Assembly: GCA_002731665.1 (NCBI GenBank)
Contig: PCCJ01000062.1
Location: forward strand, 1-17,872
DNA: 17,872 nt
Source: Actinomycetota bacterium
GTDB taxonomy: Bacteria > Actinomycetota > Acidimicrobiia > Acidimicrobiales > Poriferisodaliceae
Reading direction: 5' to 3'
Part shown: one piece after another, positions 14,864 to 17,872 of the stretch
How positions within the stretch are numbered: the first letter of the stretch is position 1
Layout: each line of letters begins with the position of its first letter
Notes under the pieces: model-generated
Databases searched by the model: none
What the model saw: the letters and a program-made list of their open reading frames with translations, nothing else
What the model was told of the DNA's origin: nothing
Position numbers and translations under genes: made by a program

Positions 14864-15799
14864 TCACTTCATAGAAGAGTTCCCTGTTTGGGCATACTCA
14901 GCTTGCATAAACGTCCGCAAATAGTCACCGTATCGATAGGCCGAAACAGTCACCGGGTTAAGCTCATCTACGCAACCTGAGAGCGGCTCGATATTGGTAT
15001 CCGGTCTTGGGTCAAAGAAAAACGGTATTGCGTAACGGTCACCACCGCTCTCGTTTAGAGCTCTGTGACGGGTTGAGCGAAATCGGTTATTGCTCCAAGA
15101 GCGCAAAGTGTCGCCGGAATTCACAACAAACGACATAGGTTCCTGGTCAACTTGAAACCAACCAGTTTCAGATTCGATCCAAAGCCCGTTGACTGTGTTC
15201 GCGGGCAAAAGAGTCATGAACCCAGCATCGCTATGTGTATCAATTCCGAATTGATTATCAGCGGCGGGAACATCTGGGTAATGAGTAACCCGTAAGGTAG
15301 CCAGAGACGGGCTAAAGAAACTCTGAAAATAATCTTTTGCCATATCTGCTGCTAGTGCGTACAGCGGTAACATTTTAAGACAAAGTTGCTCAAGCGTTCG
15401 ATAGTACGCTTCGGCTGCTGATCGGAATCCGGGCAATATGGTGTCACATGGAAACTGATTTCTTTTTGAACCAGGACGACCCATAAAAAAAGCCGAATTT
15501 AGAGAATGTGGCCTATCCCCTATTCGCGCACCTCCTATGCCGATGTAACCCATTTTTCCCGAGCTCATCAAATGATCGTGTTTGCTCTCGATAGCAAGGT
15601 CATGGTATCGACGCGCCCAGTCATAAATCTCTTCAACCTGCTCCCAAGGCACACCGTGACCAACGATCGAGAAAAACCCGACTTTCTCTAACGCTTCACG
15701 CACTTGAGTTGATGCAAATTCTAAAGATCCTGACTTGTTCGCCATATAGGCGCCAAGGTCTATGATCGGAAGCTGAGATGACGCATTGAACCCTTCCAT
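14864..15799 (-). CDS. 2-oxoglutarate/Fe(II)-dependent oxygenase, isopenicillin N synthase family
   Basis: A 311-residue protein with the IPNS-like N-terminal opening PIIDLGAYM (11-19) and GFFSIVGHGV (41-50). The iron ligands are His189 and Asp191 (GIDTHSDAGFMTLL) and His245 (STRHRAL). The co-substrate Arg255 sits in DRYAIPFFFDP; the usual R-x-S is R-Y-A here, so the Ser contact to 2-oxoglutarate is lost. Such enzymes hydroxylate, desaturate or cyclise small organic substrates with O2 and 2-oxoglutarate (or without it, as in IPNS). The ATG at 15799 has an AGGG at about ten bases. It is divergent from the Rieske oxygenase across 181 bases, which suggests shared control. No substrate can be assigned. 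Cytoplasmic. Confidence 0.88.
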   Translation of the reverse strand: MEGFNASSQLPIIDLGAYMANKSGSLEFASTQVREALEKVGFFSIVGHGVPWEQVEEIYDWARRYHDLAIESKHDHLMSSGKMGYIGIGGARIGDRPHSLNSAFFMGRPGSKRNQFPCDTILPGFRSAAEAYYRTLEQLCLKMLPLYALAADMAKDYFQSFFSPSLATLRVTHYPDVPAADNQFGIDTHSDAGFMTLLPANTVNGLWIESETGWFQVDQEPMSFVVNSGDTLRSWSNNRFRSTRHRALNESGGDRYAIPFFFDPRPDTNIEPLSGCVDELNPVTVSAYRYGDYLRTFMQAEYAQTGNSSMK

Positions 15800-15980
15800 G
15801 GCTAAACCCTAACCCAGTTATCCCCACCGCTTAGCCAGAAGACCAACCTGAGCAATAAATAAACAGCCGCACGCAGCACAACAAAAAGTTCTAGCAGCCC
15901 CACAGTGAAATTCACGTATTAGACCACTACCTCACTGGTGCTGAAGTATCTTACAAAAAAGCCTGGAAACCCCACGACTC

Positions 15981-17165
15981 ATGCCCTTTCATGTAGTCGC
16001 ACGAACGAATATCAAGAACAGCATGAAAAACACTACAGCTCAACCAATAATTAGAAGCCTACTGAGTCATATCAAGAATAAAAAATCATGGACGACTAAA
16101 GCCATGACAGTACCAACAAAGAACTACACGAGCAGAGACCATCTCCGCCGCGAGCAAGAGAGCTTATTTGCAGTAATGCCCCAGTTAGTAGCTCTCAGCT
16201 CTGATCTGCCGGAACTAGGTTCAACTCTTACCCGGGACACTACCTTGTTGCCGTTATTGCTGACACGTGACCACGTAGGACAAGTGCACGCCTTCGCTAA
16301 CGTCTGTGCTCATCGCGGTGCACAAGTTGTTTCCAACGGTCGAGATTGCGCTCGCCGTCTTACATGCCCTTACCATGCATGGTCATATGATATGCAAGGA
16401 ACTCTAGTCTCAGCACCAGATCAAAAAGCATTTCCCGATATCACCGTTCCGGGGCCAGGCCTCAGAGAATTGGCCGTTTACGAAGGACATGGAACTATTT
16501 GGGTCACTCTAGATCTCAACGCAACCAAACCAGTTGACCCACAGCTTGGAGCGATTACTGAAGATTTAGACAGTTTTGGAATCAGGGATTATGAGTATTG
16601 GAGATCGCATCATTTTGATCTTGATATGAACTGGAAGCTAGTCATAGACACCTTCCTCGAGCCCTATCATTTCGCCTCGCTGCACCGGAACACCGTTGGA
16701 CCGTTTTTCGTGGCGAATCTTTGTCATGCCGAACGTTTCGGCCACCATGTGAGAGAAGTGTTGCCTCGTCAAACCCTAATTGATTTACTAGACGCACCTC
16801 CAGACACCTGGACACTCGAGCCGCACAGCGCGTTGGTTTACGTCCTATTCCCAAACACCGTCTTTGTTATGCAGATCGATCACATTGAAACCTGGCGAGT
16901 GTCCCCCGATCCTCATGATCCTAATAAATCAACATGTGACTTAGATTTTTATATTCCCAAACTTCCCGAAACAGCTTCAGAGTCATCTCATTGGGAGCGT
17001 AACTGGCAACTAACAATCGACACGGTCATAGATGAAGACTTCGCCACAATGACACGATTACAACGAGGGCTTATCTCTAATGCCGCCTCTGTGATCCACA
17101 TAGGATCTAATGAACCAGCGTTGGGAATGTTCCACTCCTCAATTGGTGAAGCGCTCGAAGGCTAA
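15981..17165 (+). CDS. Rieske non-heme iron oxygenase, alpha-type subunit
   Basis: A 394-residue aromatic-ring-hydroxylating-dioxygenase-like protein. The Rieske centre is C-x-H (Cys109, His111; VCAHRGAQ) and C-x2-H (Cys129, His132; LTCPYHAWSY) with a 17-residue spacing between His111 and Cys129. The catalytic domain has MNWKLVIDTFLEPYHFASLH: Asp223 likely bridges to the Rieske cluster, and His230 and His235 with Asp353 (DEDF) are the expected mononuclear iron ligands. Start is uncertain: ATG 15981 gives the listed length, ATG 16023 (MKNTTAQ) and ATG 16104 (MTVPTKNYTS) are alternatives; the family often has a helix before VPxxxYT, so one of the first two is preferred. No ferredoxin, reductase or beta subunit is present, so electron donors must be encoded elsewhere. 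Substrate unknown; aromatic acid, amine or quaternary ammonium compounds are all possible. Confidence 0.9.
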   Translation: MPFHVVARTNIKNSMKNTTAQPIIRSLLSHIKNKKSWTTKAMTVPTKNYTSRDHLRREQESLFAVMPQLVALSSDLPELGSTLTRDTTLLPLLLTRDHVGQVHAFANVCAHRGAQVVSNGRDCARRLTCPYHAWSYDMQGTLVSAPDQKAFPDITVPGPGLRELAVYEGHGTIWVTLDLNATKPVDPQLGAITEDLDSFGIRDYEYWRSHHFDLDMNWKLVIDTFLEPYHFASLHRNTVGPFFVANLCHAERFGHHVREVLPRQTLIDLLDAPPDTWTLEPHSALVYVLFPNTVFVMQIDHIETWRVSPDPHDPNKSTCDLDFYIPKLPETASESSHWERNWQLTIDTVIDEDFATMTRLQRGLISNAASVIHIGSNEPALGMFHSSIGEALEG

Positions 17166-17501
17166 CCAACAAGCACCAACTTTCACAACCCATCACTGAA
17201 AACGAGAGGTGGAAATTTGCGCACTTAACTGCGTGACTGGCGTTCACCTATCATTTTCAAATTTCGCAATCAAACCCTCTTAACGGGTCTTCATGTCCAA
17301 CTAACAACTTTACTGAAGTACAAGGCTCTTTCGTAGCTTGCATAACACGCCATAACCACAAAACTTCAATCTGAATGCCACAGAAATAGTCTAAGTTGAC
17401 ATAGTTTGAAGGCCCGTGTGACGTTTACCGGAAGCTCAGCTATATAGCCTCACTTTATACTGCTAACAACAAACTAATCTGAGACAGGAAAACACCCTCC
17501 C
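17166..17501. other. Intergenic region before the FAD-dependent gene
   Basis: This 336-base stretch has no convincing gene. TATACT at 17456-17461 is a plausible -10 element 40 bases before ATG 17502, but the hexamer about 17 bases upstream does not resemble -35. A consensus-like TTGACA at 17396-17401 is too far from it. No terminator for the Rieske gene was seen. Confidence 0.4.
17456..17461 (+). promoter_or_regulatory. Candidate -10 box (TATACT) for the 17502 gene
   Basis: TATACT differs from the TATAAT consensus by one base and lies at a fitting distance from ATG 17502. The lack of a matching -35 keeps confidence low. Confidence 0.3.
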
Positions 17502-17872
17502 ATGATCGAAAGAACAGAAAATTACGATGTCGTGGTGGTTGGGGCAGGAAACGCCGCAGCATGCGCAGCGTTAGCTGCTGGAGACCAAGGGGCAAAGGTG
17601 CTCGTACTGGAAAGAGCCCCTAGAGCACTAGCTGGCGGCAACACCCGGTTCACCGCTGGAGCTATCCGATTTGCGTATAATGGTGTTGAAGACCTCAAGA
17701 ATTTAATGCCGGATCTAACTCAGTCGGAAATTGATATGACTGACTTCGGTGCGTATAGCGAAGATGAGTTCTATGACGATATGGGCCGAGTCACTAATTA
17801 CAGAACAGACCCAGAACTGGCTAATACTTTAGTTTCTCAAAGCTACGAAACAGTGAGTTGGATGCAAAGCAA
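17502..17872 (+). CDS. FAD-dependent fumarate reductase / tricarballylate dehydrogenase-like protein, N-terminal part (3' end outside window)
   Basis: The first 123 codons of an FAD flavoprotein. MIERTENYDVVVVGAGNAA (1-19) holds the dinucleotide-binding GxGxxx motif (here GAGNAA), followed by VLVLERAP (the Glu that holds the ribose) and GGNTRFTAGAIRFAY, the classic G-G-x-T/S-x-x-S/T-x-G FAD-stabilising loop of the fumarate reductase/succinate dehydrogenase/KstD superfamily. The segment after it, with DDMGRVTNYRTDPELANTLV, resembles tricarballylate dehydrogenase TcuA and related annotations, which often read GDxxxxTxGRxxPELA. ATG 17502 has AGGAAA upstream, about twelve bases away. Substrate specificity lies in the missing part, so only the superfamily is certain. 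Confidence 0.85.
   Translation, partial: MIERTENYDVVVVGAGNAAACAALAAGDQGAKVLVLERAPRALAGGNTRFTAGAIRFAYNGVEDLKNLMPDLTQSEIDMTDFGAYSEDEFYDDMGRVTNYRTDPELANTLVSQSYETVSWMQS

Noticed and set aside
15800..15816. Telomere-like TTAGGGTTTAG (complement) before the 2OG oxygenase start
   Set aside because: It is only a short chance match; part of it serves as the AGGG ribosome site, and nothing else suggests a repeat array.
1..17872. tRNA, rRNA, CRISPR array, insertion sequence or phage attachment site
   Set aside because: No cloverleaf-like, repeat-spacer, transposase or integrase sequence was recognised in any intergenic region.

Overview
The window reads as an accessory, catabolic stretch of a bacterial chromosome, probably from an uncultured aquatic lineage. 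Base composition looks balanced, with no rRNA, tRNA, CRISPR array or transposase. The gene families seen (hydantoinase/acetone-carboxylase-like HyuAB, family III CoA-transferases, an F420/FMN luciferase-like oxidoreductase, an HsaA-like flavoprotein, a 2-oxoglutarate/Fe oxygenase, a Rieske oxygenase, a fumarate-reductase-like flavoprotein, NIPSNAP-like small proteins) are expanded together in marine Chloroflexota (SAR202) and in some Actinobacteriota such as Acidimicrobiia. Either would fit; this is inference from gene content, not a phylogenetic result.

Region 1 (1-4720, + strand) is a tightly coupled operon: the C-terminal end of hyuA (the gene starts before the window), hyuB, and two consecutive family III CoA-transferase subunits, joined by 1-nt and 4-nt overlaps and one 14-nt gap. 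The first CoA-transferase keeps the expected catalytic Asp; the second has lost it. Region 2 (4724-7579, - strand) carries a branched-chain-type aminotransferase, a luciferase-like oxidoreductase and a two-domain VOC protein. Region 3 (7693-10951, + strand) diverges from it and holds a bifunctional enoyl-CoA hydratase/3-hydroxyacyl-CoA dehydrogenase followed after 1 nt by an acyl-CoA-dehydrogenase-fold flavoprotein that resembles HsaA-type monooxygenases. A malate/L-lactate dehydrogenase family gene lies convergent to it (10990-12084).

Region 4 (12085-14863) is gene-poor: three small proteins that look like dimeric alpha/beta-barrel (NIPSNAP/ABM-like) proteins, a DUF805 membrane-protein gene broken by an apparent one-base deletion, a possible 40-residue ORF, and several hairpins and inverted repeats, including a perfect GAGTCA-ACA-TGACTC palindrome just upstream of the double-domain barrel gene. 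Region 5 (14864-17872) holds a divergent pair of iron oxygenases (isopenicillin-N-synthase-like and Rieske type) and the start of an FAD-dependent fumarate-reductase/tricarballylate-dehydrogenase-like gene cut by the window end.

Taken together the genes offer the steps for opening and activating small organic acids or ketones: carboxylation or lactam opening (HyuAB), CoA transfer (CaiB pair), hydration/oxidation of acyl-CoA (FadJ-like), 2-hydroxy-acid/2-oxo-acid exchange (Ldh2 family, aminotransferase) and several independent oxygenations. No single complete named pathway can be assigned. The most unusual points are the asymmetric CoA-transferase pair fused into a hyuAB operon and the cluster of small alpha/beta-barrel proteins with its palindromic control region.
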